A program made the position numbers and the translations under genes. Shown one piece after another: positions 1 to 8,427 of a stretch of DNA of 10,034 nucleotides; positions within the stretch are counted from its first letter, which is position 1; each line of letters starts with the position of its first letter. Origin of the DNA: Planctomycetota bacterium (GTDB lineage: Bacteria > Planctomycetota > Planctomycetia > Pirellulales > UBA7805); NCBI GenBank assembly GCA_014237955.1, contig JABABY010000062.1:1-10034 (forward strand). Reading direction: 5' to 3'. The notes below the pieces were generated by a model that did no database searches, was not told the origin of the DNA, and was given only the letters and a program-made list of their open reading frames with translations.

Positions 1-1102
1 TAATTTCCGCCAACACCCCAGGATGATCCTTAGCGGTAAATCGGAGATAATAACGACCTGAGGCAGTTCCCGAGTCTAGAGGCATGACGCGTGCAGGTTG
101 TTCGGACCACAATTCCAGTGTGCGAAAAGTAATTGCCGTGCGGCCGACGACCATATCGATGAGGTCGGCAACAACTGCAGAAGCCGTTGGCATTTGCCCG
201 GCACCCATTCCATGAAACCAAGCTCTCCCTATGGCATCCCCGACCACTCGAATTGCATTGTATGCGCTACCAACATCAGCCAATGGCGAATCATTTCGCA
301 CCAACTGCGGACCGACATGCAATTCGAGCTCATCCTGGATTAATTGCGCCACCGCTAAAAGCTTAACCCGGTAACCAAGCTCACGGGCAAACCGCAAGTC
401 TTCCGGGCCCAACAGCTCAATACCCTCGCGCGGAATATCTTTCCAGTGAACCCGCGCTCCAAATGCCAGGTGGGAAAGAATCGCCAGCTTTTGTGCTGCA
501 TCACTTCCGTCGACATCGGTCGTCGGATCGGCTTCGGCATATCCGCACCGCTGCGCTTCATGAACAGCCTCTTGATAATCGGTCCCCAACTCATCCATTC
601 GGGAGACGATAAAGTTACAGGTTCCATTGAGAATCCCATGGATCGATTGAATCCCATTGGCCGAAAGACATTGGCTAATATTGGTAACGATCGGGATTCC
701 CCCAGCTACCGCAGCATCAAAAGCAATGGACCGCCCTAATTGTCTAGCTCGATCAAAAAGTTCGGGACCATGTTCTGCAAGGAGTGCCTTGTTGGCGGTC
801 ACCACATCCTTGCCACTCTCCAGCAGCCGGATCATGATCGAGCGTGCCGGCTCCAGGCCACCGATAACCTGGACAACGCATCCGATGTCTGGATTATCGG
901 TCACCTCTGCGATGTCGTCCGTCAGAATCCCTTCCGGTATTTTTATATCACGGGCCTTGGAAAGGTCACGGACCACTGCTTTTTCCAGCCACAGTACCCT
1001 TCCGGCGTGCCGCGCGGTGCGATCTCCATAGTCGAGCAAAAGGCGGGCAACCCCCGTGCCCACTGTACCCATTCCGACGATGGCTACTTTTGTTTTTTCC
1101 AT
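1..1102 (-). CDS. hom: Homoserine dehydrogenase, 3' end cut by window edge
   Basis: NAD(P)-dependent reduction of aspartate semialdehyde to homoserine, the branch point to threonine, methionine and (through threonine) isoleucine; cytoplasmic. Reading leftward from the ATG at 1102 there are 367 codons with no stop up to the window edge. Residues 1-15 begin MEKTKVAIVGMGTVG, a Rossmann nucleotide-binding loop (G10, G12, G15). NGTCNF at 159-164 and the stretch GYAEADPTTDVDGSD...K at about 187-205 match the homoserine dehydrogenase family signature (Asp-rich, ending in K205). Near the edge, YYLRFTAKDHPGVLAEI (about 350-367) is the start of a C-terminal ACT domain, which in this family is tied to amino-acid (usually threonine) feedback control. 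The full protein is therefore probably about 430-440 residues. An AGGA at 1117-1114 serves as a loosely spaced ribosome site. The gene is divergent from the peptidase at 1264. Only the missing end limits the call. Confidence 0.95.
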   Translation of the reverse strand, partial: MEKTKVAIVGMGTVGTGVARLLLDYGDRTARHAGRVLWLEKAVVRDLSKARDIKIPEGILTDDIAEVTDNPDIGCVVQVIGGLEPARSIMIRLLESGKDVVTANKALLAEHGPELFDRARQLGRSIAFDAAVAGGIPIVTNISQCLSANGIQSIHGILNGTCNFIVSRMDELGTDYQEAVHEAQRCGYAEADPTTDVDGSDAAQKLAILSHLAFGARVHWKDIPREGIELLGPEDLRFARELGYRVKLLAVAQLIQDELELHVGPQLVRNDSPLADVGSAYNAIRVVGDAIGRAWFHGMGAGQMPTASAVVADLIDMVVGRTAITFRTLELWSEQPARVMPLDSGTASGRYYLRFTAKDHPGVLAEI

Positions 1103-1137
1103 GACTCAGCATTTCCTAAATGAGAAACCAGACTCCC

Positions 1138-1167
1138 ATCCTAGATTCGGCCCGCGTAATCCGTCAA
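1138..1167 (-). promoter_or_regulatory. Candidate sigma70-type promoter of hom
   Basis: On the minus strand a -35 TTGACG (1167-1162, five of six consensus bases) is followed after 18 bases by a -10 TAGGAT (1143-1138, four of six). Transcription would start near 1131, leaving an untranslated leader of about 29 bases before the hom ATG at 1102. Position and spacing fit well, but the -10 box is only moderate and no other support is available. Confidence 0.4.
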
Positions 1168-1263
1168 GCACAACACCCCACTACCGCATTGTGTGCTACT
1201 CGAGTGGACCGTACATTGTCCCTGGGGATGACTTTGGCTATTAAAACGGAAGGAACACGGATT

Positions 1264-2322
1264 ATGACGGACGAAGCTCTCAGCTTTTTTAAAAACATTC
1301 TTGAAACACCCAGTCCGTCTGGCTATGAGCAACCGGTGCAGGAAATCGTTCGTGAATATGCTACCCCATTTTCTGATGAGATCCGTACCGATGCCCACGG
1401 CAATGTGATTGCACTTAAAAATCCGGGGACCCCCCTGCGCGTAATGTTCGCCGGACATTGTGATCAGATTGGTTTAATTGTTTCCTATATCGACGATAAT
1501 GGCTTTCTCTACGTGCAACCGATTGGCGGATGGGATCCCCAGCAATTAATTGGACAGCGTTTGACGGTTTGGGCTTCTGGCGGACCCATTGTGGGTGTCA
1601 TTGCCCGAAAGCCGATTCATCTGCTGAACGAGGACGAGCGCAAACAGGTGCCTAAAATAAAAGATCTCTGGATTGATATCGGCGCCAAGGATCAGGAGGA
1701 TGCCGCCGCTAAAGTGCGGATTGGCGATGCTGTAACATTCGAGTTGGCCTTTCAGTCGATGGCGGGTGGATTGGCAAATTCACCAGCCATGGACAACAAA
1801 ACAGGCCTCTGGGTGGTGATGGAGGCATTGCGTCGGATTGATTCAGCAAAGCTTGCGTGCTCGCTATACTCGGTCTCAACCGTACAGGAGGAGATTGGCC
1901 TGCGCGGTGCGCGGACCAGCGCCTATGGAATCGATCCTCAGGTTGGAATAGCCGTAGATGTGACCCATGCCACAGATTGTCCCACCATCGATAAGAAGAC
2001 CGAGGGAGATATAAAACTTGGTGGTGGTCCGGTCATCTATCGCGGACCAAATAATAACCCGGTGGTCGTAGACCGCCTGATCGATGTTGCTCGGGAGCAA
2101 AAGATTGCCTACCAACTTGGGGCGATTGGTCGCGCGACGCCAACCGATGCCAACTCGCTACAGGTAACCCGTAGTGGCGTGGCCACGGCGCTGGTGAGTA
2201 TTCCCAACCGCTACATGCATAGTGCCGTTGAGACGATTTCCCTTGAGGATATTGATCGAGCGGCAGACCTTTTGGCCGGCTTCGCAATGTCGCTTGCTGC
2301 AGACGATACGTTTGTTCCTTAG
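1264..2322 (+). CDS. M42-family metallo-aminopeptidase (FrvX/glutamyl aminopeptidase type)
   Basis: Predicted cytoplasmic aminopeptidase with two metal ions that trims short peptides; members of this family often form large tetrahedral complexes. The 352-residue length is normal for M42. The expected metal ligands and catalytic residues are present in order: H65 and D67 in GHCDQIG, D177 in SPAMDNKTG, the catalytic pair E209-E210 in TVQEEIGLRGA, D232 in AVDVTH, and H319 in NRYMHSAVE. No signal peptide is seen. I chose the ATG at 1264 because GGAAGGAA (1248-1255) lies eight bases upstream and the protein then begins in the family's usual way (MTDEALSFFKNILETPSPSG). An open frame reaches back to 1120, but the extra residues look nothing like the family. 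The gene stands alone between divergent hom and the chaperone cluster, so context does not name its substrate. The exact specificity (leucyl, glutamyl or other) cannot be read from the sequence. Confidence 0.92.
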   Translation: MTDEALSFFKNILETPSPSGYEQPVQEIVREYATPFSDEIRTDAHGNVIALKNPGTPLRVMFAGHCDQIGLIVSYIDDNGFLYVQPIGGWDPQQLIGQRLTVWASGGPIVGVIARKPIHLLNEDERKQVPKIKDLWIDIGAKDQEDAAAKVRIGDAVTFELAFQSMAGGLANSPAMDNKTGLWVVMEALRRIDSAKLACSLYSVSTVQEEIGLRGARTSAYGIDPQVGIAVDVTHATDCPTIDKKTEGDIKLGGGPVIYRGPNNNPVVVDRLIDVAREQKIAYQLGAIGRATPTDANSLQVTRSGVATALVSIPNRYMHSAVETISLEDIDRAADLLAGFAMSLAADDTFVP

Positions 2323-2361
2323 CCGCAGTATCGACCGACCCGCAAACTGACAAAAGCTGCC

Positions 2362-2385
2362 AAAATGGCATGGCGATGCCATTTT
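2362..2385 (+). terminator. Hairpin terminator after the M42 peptidase gene
   Basis: A perfect 10-bp stem, AAAATGGCAT (2362-2371) and ATGCCATTTT (2376-2385), encloses a GGCG loop. It begins 39 bases after the peptidase stop codon. The four A's on one side and four T's on the other make it look the same in both directions. The U-tract is only four bases and is part of the stem, so it may be a moderate terminator. Its place between the peptidase gene and the groEL1 control region supports the role. Confidence 0.6.
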
Positions 2386-2443
2386 CCCATGATCCTCACA
2401 CACTCGCAGAGGATCCATTTCTGTCTCAAACCCTTAAATAATA

Positions 2444-2464
2444 ATAACTTATAAAATAAGTTAT
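2444..2464. repeat. Perfect 9-bp inverted repeat beside the groEL1 promoter
   Basis: ATAACTTAT (2444-2452) and ATAAGTTAT (2456-2464) are exact reverse complements separated by AAA. The repeat lies in an AT-rich patch (about 2431-2464) and ends four bases before the proposed sigma54 -24 element. Its symmetry and position suit an operator for a dimeric regulator or a DNA-bending site. It is unlike the CIRCE operator (TTAGCACTC/GAGTGCTAA), so HrcA is not an obvious binder. The role is inferred from position only. Confidence 0.5.
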
Positions 2465-2467
2465 CGG

Positions 2468-2485
2468 TTGGCATCGACGTTGCAT
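2468..2485 (+). promoter_or_regulatory. Sigma54 (RpoN) -24/-12 promoter upstream of groEL1
   Basis: TTGGCATCGACGTTGCAT matches the sigma54 consensus YTGGCACGrNNNTTGCW at every defined position except the CG after TGGCA, which is TC here. The invariant GG (2470-2471) and GC (2482-2483) are separated by exactly 10 bases, as sigma54 requires. Transcription would start near 2495 and give groEL1 a leader of about 190 bases. A sigma54 promoter needs an AAA+ enhancer-binding activator, usually bound upstream; the inverted repeat at 2444-2464 is the nearest symmetric site but is closer than usual. No better sigma70 promoter was found in this gap. Confidence 0.6.
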
Positions 2486-2522
2486 TACATAGTGTGGCTG
2501 TACCGCTCATGTCTGCCAAAAA

Positions 2523-2643
2523 GGCGGGGATAAAGTGGGACCGGTTGTCCACCGGTTGAGGGCTCTCTTTAGTGACCTGCCAGGACGTTTGGACTTTTTT
2601 GTACTGACATTACTGCCCTCGAAAAACCAACCCGCCGTTTTTT
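2523..2643 (+). promoter_or_regulatory. Potentially structured 5' leader of groEL1
   Basis: This stretch lies between the proposed transcription start and the groEL1 ribosome site. GGCGGG (2523-2528) can pair with CCCGCC (2631-2636), which is followed by G and six T's (2638-2643). Inside it, GGTTGAGGGC (2554-2563) can pair with GCCCTC (2615-2620) plus AACC (2625-2628) across a GAAA bulge. A competing small hairpin is formed by ACCGGT at 2540-2545 and 2551-2556, which is also part of an 8-base direct repeat (ACCGGTTG at 2540 and 2551). The pairing is visible by eye, but the loops are long. An attenuator or thermosensor role is only a guess. Confidence 0.3.
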
Positions 2644-2665
2644 ATAGAACTCGTTTATTTCCGTT

Positions 2666-2673
2666 GAGGAGGA
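2666..2673 (+). promoter_or_regulatory. Strong Shine-Dalgarno site that fixes the groEL1 start
   Basis: GAGGAGGA ends eight bases before the GTG at 2682. It is the best ribosome site in the window and decides for the GTG over an ATG further upstream in the same open frame (2535). Confidence 0.85.
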
Positions 2674-2681
2674 ACCCGATC

Positions 2682-4415
<1,734 letters not shown>

Positions 4416-4485
4416 TCGGCCGCGGACGCTTGTGTACGTTGATTTCCAATGAAAGCATTCCCTGTTTGTGATAAAGGAAAATGTG

Positions 4486-4785
4486 ATGGCTAAAGAAAAA
4501 CTCCGGCCGCTTGATGATCGAGTTGTTGTCGAATTGGTGGACGCAGAAGAAACAACGGCAGGTGGAATTGTCTTGCCGGACTCTGCTCAAGAAAAGCCAC
4601 AGCTCGGTACTGTTGTAGCGGTTGGTCCTGGTCGCTTGCTCGAGAGTGGCAATCGGGGTGAACTCTCCGTTGCCGTTGGTGATCACGTCTACTTTGGAAA
4701 GTATGGTGGTGTTGATCAGGAACTTAACGGCCGTGAAGTCAAGATTCTCCGAGAAGGAGATATTCTCGCCAAAGTTGTCGACTGA
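4486..4785 (+). CDS. groES: Co-chaperonin GroES
   Basis: Heptameric lid of the GroEL folding chamber. 99 residues, normal for the family. It begins MAKEKLRPLDDRVVVE, the usual first strand. The mobile loop that docks on GroEL is intact (AEETTAGGIVLPDSAQEK, about 20-37, with the I28-V29-L30 docking tripeptide), followed by GTVVAVGPG and the closing KILREGDILAKVVD. I chose the ATG at 4486 because AAAGGAA (4473-4479) is well placed and the protein then starts like the family; a GTG at 4468 in the same frame would add six unlikely residues. It lies between two groEL genes, 70 bases after the first and 50 before the second, with no promoter or terminator visible in either gap, so the three are probably one transcript and this GroES may serve both chaperonins. 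Confidence 0.97.
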   Translation: MAKEKLRPLDDRVVVELVDAEETTAGGIVLPDSAQEKPQLGTVVAVGPGRLLESGNRGELSVAVGDHVYFGKYGGVDQELNGREVKILREGDILAKVVD

Positions 4786-4835
4786 AAACCATTCTTCTCT
4801 ATAAATCAACGATTACAAAATAAGGAACTGTTCCC

Positions 4836-6458
4836 GTGGCAGCTAAGCAATTGATGTTTGAAGATCAGGCCCGTGCGAAAATGCTCAAGGGTGTCGAAAA
4901 GCTGGCGGATGCCGTTGCAATCACGATGGGCCCAACTGGAAAAAATGTTGTCATCGATAAGTCATTTGGCGGTCCAACGGTTACCAAGGATGGGGTAACC
5001 GTCAGCAAGGAAGTCGAGTTGGAGGACCCGTTTGAAAATATGGGAGCCAAGTTGGTCAACGAAGTGGCTAGCAAAACCTCCGATCTGGCTGGCGATGGGA
5101 CAACGACTGCCACGGTACTGGCCCGCGCTATTTTTAAAGAAGGCCTCCGAAATGTTGTTGCCGGCAGTAATCCGATGGCGGTCCGACGGGGTATTGAAAA
5201 GGCAGTGGAGGCAACGGTGGAAAATCTCCACGGCCTTGCCCGCCCAGTGAATAGCAAGCAGGATGTGGCCAACGTAGGTGCCATCAGTGCCAACAACGAC
5301 ATGGTTATCGGTGAATTGCTGGCCGAAGCTTTGCATAAGGTTGGACAAGATGGTGTGATTACCGTTGAAGAAGGCAAAACGGCTGAGACGACCGTTGAAT
5401 ATGTCGATGGCATGCAATTTGACAAAGGGTATGTTTCACCCTATTTCATCACGCGTCCAGCGGAACGGGACTGTCTGCTGGAGGATGCCCTGATTTTGAT
5501 TTTTGAAAAGAAAATTAGCAATCTTCGGGAACTGGTTCCGGTTCTTGAAAAAGCGGCTCAATCGGGCAAGCCTTTGTTGATCATCTCGGAGGATGTCGAG
5601 GGCGAGGCACTGGCTGCTTTAGTCGTAAACAAATTGCGTGGAGTACTTAATGTCTGCGCAGTGAAAGCCCCGGGATTTGGCGACCGTCGCAAGGCGATGC
5701 TCAGTGATATCGCTATTCTCACGGGAGGTACGCTCATTAGCGAGGACCTCGGGATCAAGCTCGAAAACATGGAACTCGAGCAATTGGGCCGCGCCAAACA
5801 GATCACAGTTGACAAGAGCAATACGACAATCGTACGCGGAGCTGGAAAACAAGAAGAAGTCAAAAAGCGTATTTCCCAGCTCAGAAATCAAATCGATGCG
5901 TCGAGTAGCGATTACGATCGCGAAAAACTTCAGGAGCGGATGGCCAAGCTGACAGGCGGCGTGGCGGTCGTTTCGGTAGGTGCTGATACCGAAGTTGAAA
6001 TGAAGCAGAAAAAGGCGAGGGTAGAAGATGCGCTGCACGCTACAAGAGCAGCGGTCGAGGAGGGCATCCTTCCAGGTGGTGGCGTAGCGTTGGTGCGATG
6101 TTGCGAAGCTGTGGAAGCAATCCGCAGTAAAGCAAAAGGGGATGAGAAAATAGGCGTCGATATTATTCTCACCGCTCTTTCATCACCGCTACGGCAGATC
6201 GCCGACAATGGTGGTATCGATGGATCGGTTGTTGTGGATGAAGTGATGCAGAAATCGGTAAACGTAGGCTACGATGCCAAGGCTGGAGACTATGTGGATA
6301 TGTTCGAGGCGGGCATTATCGATCCGGTCAAGGTTGTCCGTACCGCCCTAGCGAATGCCGCGAGCATTTCGGCGTTGATGCTTACCACCGAGGCTTTGGT
6401 AACCAATTTTGACGAGGAAGACAGTGACAAAAAACGGGTCGAGGGTGCGATTGCGTGA
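4836..6458 (+). CDS. groEL: Chaperonin GroEL, canonical copy without GGM tail (GroEL2)
   Basis: Second 60-kDa chaperonin, 540 residues from a GTG start (MAAKQLMFEDQARAKMLKGVEKLADAV), with AAGGAA at 4822-4827 as ribosome site. The ATP-site residues fall at the same numbers as in E. coli: D52 in VTKDGV, D87 in AGDGTTTAT and D398 in VEDALHATRAAVEEG. The apical face also keeps the standard residues (Y199, Y203, F204 in YVSPYF; LVPVLE; LVVN). It is thus closer to E. coli GroEL at key positions than the upstream copy. The oddity is the end: after LMLTTEALVTNFDEE the protein stops in a short charged tail (DSDKKRVEGAIA) with no GGM repeat, which in other GroELs projects into the cavity floor and aids folding. 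The two copies differ throughout, so this is an old duplication, not a recent one. Probably cotranscribed with groES. Confidence 0.97.
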   Translation: MAAKQLMFEDQARAKMLKGVEKLADAVAITMGPTGKNVVIDKSFGGPTVTKDGVTVSKEVELEDPFENMGAKLVNEVASKTSDLAGDGTTTATVLARAIFKEGLRNVVAGSNPMAVRRGIEKAVEATVENLHGLARPVNSKQDVANVGAISANNDMVIGELLAEALHKVGQDGVITVEEGKTAETTVEYVDGMQFDKGYVSPYFITRPAERDCLLEDALILIFEKKISNLRELVPVLEKAAQSGKPLLIISEDVEGEALAALVVNKLRGVLNVCAVKAPGFGDRRKAMLSDIAILTGGTLISEDLGIKLENMELEQLGRAKQITVDKSNTTIVRGAGKQEEVKKRISQLRNQIDASSSDYDREKLQERMAKLTGGVAVVSVGADTEVEMKQKKARVEDALHATRAAVEEGILPGGGVALVRCCEAVEAIRSKAKGDEKIGVDIILTALSSPLRQIADNGGIDGSVVVDEVMQKSVNVGYDAKAGDYVDMFEAGIIDPVKVVRTALANAASISALMLTTEALVTNFDEEDSDKKRVEGAIA

Positions 6459-6541
6459 CTCCGGCCAAAGCCACTGACGTGTGTTGGATGCTCTGAGTGT
6501 TTTGGGATATCCAATGAGAGAAAACTAAAGCACAAACAATG

Positions 6542-6569
6542 GGCCATTTCTGCTCTGCCGGAAGTGGCC
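6542..6569 (+). terminator. Candidate hairpin after groEL2
   Basis: GGCCATTTC (6542-6550) can pair with GAAGTGGCC (6561-6569), nine base pairs including one G-T wobble, with a ten-base loop. It lies 83 bases after the groEL2 stop and before the dnaJ promoter. The following bases (tctgttgttg) are T-rich but form no clean T-run, so termination may be weak or partial. The rest of the 197-base gap shows only the proposed dnaJ promoter. Confidence 0.35.
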
Positions 6570-6614
6570 TCTGTTGTTGAAACAGTTCAAAAACGGTCTG
6601 TTGTCCAGCTAGAA

Positions 6615-6650
6615 TTGACATAGGCTCTAGTTGGTCGGGCGGCCTATAAT
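6615..6650 (+). promoter_or_regulatory. Candidate dnaJ promoter with consensus -10 box
   Basis: A perfect -10 hexamer TATAAT (6645-6650) lies five bases before the dnaJ ATG at 6656. A perfect TTGACA is at 6615-6620, but the spacer is 24 bases, well over the usual 16-18, so the two may not work together. A start site the usual distance after the -10 box would fall on or next to the A of the ATG, implying leaderless mRNA. Both hexamers are exact; their use is inferred. Confidence 0.4.
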
Positions 6651-6655
6651 TTGTT

Positions 6656-7804
6656 ATGAGCATGACCGAAAAGCGCTGCTATTACGAAGTTCTCGAGGTG
6701 TCCCGTTCGGCCACATCGAACGAAATTGCAGTCGCATACCGCAAGTTGGCGATCCAGTACCACCCGGACAAAAAGCCGGGTGATGAAGAGGCGGTCGTGC
6801 GGTTTAAGGAAGCCGCCGAAGCCTTTGAGGTTCTTAGTGATAGCGAAAAGCGCACGCGCTACGATCGCTACGGCCATGTGGGCTTGGAGGGAGGCGCAGG
6901 TTTTCAAGACATTGGTGATATTTTTGAAGCCTTTGGTGATGTTTTTGGCGGCGGTGTTTTTGGCGATGTGTTCGGTGGCGGGCAGAGAGGTCGCCGTGTT
7001 CGCCGTGGTGCAAACATCCAGTGTGAAGTAACGATAGATCTTCTTGAAGCTGCCCGTGGCATGCGACAGACGATCGAGTTCACCCGCCAGCGAAGGTGCG
7101 AAGACTGTGGTGGTAATGGCGCGCAAAATGGAACCGCCATGGAATCTTGCAATTACTGCGGGGGTCAGGGCCAGGTGATCCAGTCGAGTGGGATTCTCCG
7201 GATGCAAACCACCTGTCCTTCCTGTCATGGTAGTGGCCAATCGATTCAAGAGCGTTGTGACGGATGTCGCGGCGCCGGTTTTCTAGAAGAACCTGTGGAT
7301 TGCGAAGTAGCGATTCCGGCAGGAATCGATAATGAGATGCAAATCCGCCTCAATGGAGAGGGGCATCCGAGCACCACGGGTGGCCCGCCCGGCGATTGTT
7401 ATTGCTTGGTGCATGTTAGGGATCATTCGCTCTTTGAGCGTCAGGGGGGGCATCTGTTTTGCCATGTGCCACTCACCTATCCGCAGGCGGTCCTTGGCGC
7501 TACCGTGAGCGTACCGACGCTCGAAGGACTCGAAGAGATAGAAATCCGTAAGGGAGCACAGCCGGGACAGGTCATTGTGCTCAAGCGGCGGGGCATGCCT
7601 GATCCTCGTGGGGGACTTCCGGGCGATTTGCATGTTCAGCTAAATATTGACGTCCCTAAGAAAGTCACCGACGAACAAGAGGCACTGATTCGCGATTTGG
7701 CCGAGTTGGAACACGCCAATGTCACTCCCCACCGAAAAAGCTTTCTCGATAAATTAAAAGAATATTTTGTTTCGCACGAAACATCCGCGTCGGATGAAGG
7801 CTAA
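6656..7804 (+). CDS. dnaJ: Chaperone DnaJ (Hsp40, type I)
   Basis: Co-chaperone that delivers unfolded clients to DnaK and stimulates its ATPase. 382 residues with the full type I layout: J domain (about 7-70) with the HPD motif at 36-38; a Gly/Phe-rich linker (about 80-110, FGDVFGGGVFGDVFGGG); a zinc-binding domain with four CxxCxGxG motifs starting at C148, C165, C187 and C201; then the C-terminal client-binding domains (about 215-350) and a short acidic end. An in-frame TAA at 6647-6649 forces the start to be the ATG at 6656 or the one at 6662; neither has a Shine-Dalgarno sequence. With the -10 box immediately upstream, leaderless initiation is a real possibility. The gene is 197 bases after groEL2 and 14 bases before grpE, with which it forms an operon. 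No dnaK is seen in the window. Confidence 0.97.
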   Translation: MSMTEKRCYYEVLEVSRSATSNEIAVAYRKLAIQYHPDKKPGDEEAVVRFKEAAEAFEVLSDSEKRTRYDRYGHVGLEGGAGFQDIGDIFEAFGDVFGGGVFGDVFGGGQRGRRVRRGANIQCEVTIDLLEAARGMRQTIEFTRQRRCEDCGGNGAQNGTAMESCNYCGGQGQVIQSSGILRMQTTCPSCHGSGQSIQERCDGCRGAGFLEEPVDCEVAIPAGIDNEMQIRLNGEGHPSTTGGPPGDCYCLVHVRDHSLFERQGGHLFCHVPLTYPQAVLGATVSVPTLEGLEEIEIRKGAQPGQVIVLKRRGMPDPRGGLPGDLHVQLNIDVPKKVTDEQEALIRDLAELEHANVTPHRKSFLDKLKEYFVSHETSASDEG

Positions 7805-7818
7805 AAGAAAGGAAGTGG

Positions 7819-8403
7819 ATGGTGAGTAAGTCAGGCAAACGAACATCCGACGCTGGAGAGCAGGGTGGTCAAACCACCCATTCAGCAGCCGAAAATGACG
7901 CCGCCGCCCCGCCCGATCCAGAGGCTACGATTTGTCTGTCGGAGGGGGAAAAGCAGAAAATGGAGCTTGTGGAGGCCAAAAAGCGGACACAACTTGCGCA
8001 GGCAGACCTGGAAAACTATCGCAAGCGAATGGAGCGGGAGCAACAGCAAGAACGAAGATATGCCAGCATGCGGTTGTTGCGAGACCTTCTGCCGGTCCTC
8101 GACAATATGCAGCGGGCGATTGAAGCTGCCGAACAGACAGAAGAATCGGCTTCTCTGCTCGAAGGGTTTAAGCTCGTCGCCCAGCAGCTGCAGACCATGC
8201 TTGGACAGCACAACTGCGAGTCGATTGTTGCTGTTGGCGAGCCATTTGATCCCAATCTCCACGAAGCTGTTTCTCAGATGCCCAGTGAGGAGTATCCAGC
8301 CGGGACCGTGATGGTCGAAACGGCAGTTGGCTATCTTCTGCATGATCGTGTTGTCCGCCCGAGTCAGGTCATTGTATCTACCGGGTCGCCACAAAAAGAG
8401 TAA
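7819..8403 (+). CDS. grpE: Nucleotide exchange factor GrpE
   Basis: Releases ADP from DnaK, completing the cycle that DnaJ starts; acts as a cytoplasmic dimer. 194 residues. The first 40 are polar and low in order (Ser, Gly, Ala, Glu), followed by a long heptad-rich helix (about 42-105: EKQKMELVEAKKRTQLAQAD...) and then family blocks LLRDLLPVLDNMQRAIE (86-102), GEPFDPNLHEAV (140-151) and GYLLHDRVVRPSQVIVS (171-187), which form the DnaK-binding C-terminal wing. AAAGGAAG (7808-7815) lies very close to the ATG at 7819; the adjacent in-frame GTG at 7822 has better spacing and could be the true start, a difference of one residue. Only 14 bases separate it from dnaJ. Confidence 0.95.
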   Translation: MVSKSGKRTSDAGEQGGQTTHSAAENDAAAPPDPEATICLSEGEKQKMELVEAKKRTQLAQADLENYRKRMEREQQQERRYASMRLLRDLLPVLDNMQRAIEAAEQTEESASLLEGFKLVAQQLQTMLGQHNCESIVAVGEPFDPNLHEAVSQMPSEEYPAGTVMVETAVGYLLHDRVVRPSQVIVSTGSPQKE

Positions 8404-8427
8404 CAACATTTTTCCACGACACCTGCC

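Noticed and set aside
740..1123. Plus-strand open frame of 127 codons
   Set aside because: It lies opposite hom, whose minus-strand protein carries clear family signatures over the same bases.
1189..1217. TTGTGT-N17-TACATT as a promoter for the M42 peptidase
   Set aside because: Spacing is right but the hexamers match only three and four of six positions; too weak to list as a feature.
1205..1220. Second sigma54-like site (TGG-N10-GT) before the M42 peptidase
   Set aside because: The invariant GC of the -12 element is GT and the -24 element lacks TGGCA.
1120..1263. Extension of the M42 peptidase to ATG 1120 or 1228
   Set aside because: The ATG at 1264 has a well-spaced ribosome site and gives the normal N-terminus; the extension overlaps the hom promoter region.
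2604..2648. CTGACA (2604-2609) with TATAGA (2643-2648) as a sigma70 promoter for groEL1
   Set aside because: The spacer of 33 bases is far too long for the two boxes to work together.
2535..2681. N-terminal extension of groEL1 in the same open frame from an ATG at 2535
   Set aside because: The strong Shine-Dalgarno at 2666-2673 and the family-typical MAKKMVFDD at the GTG show the real start; the upstream residues do not resemble GroEL and lie in the control region.
2323..2681. Search for a CIRCE/HrcA operator before groEL1
   Set aside because: No TTAGCACTC or GAGTGCTAA arms are present; the palindrome at 2444-2464 has a different sequence.
6577..6590. TTGAA-ACAG-TTCAA small hairpin before dnaJ
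   Set aside because: Only five AT-rich pairs with no T-run; not distinguishable from chance.
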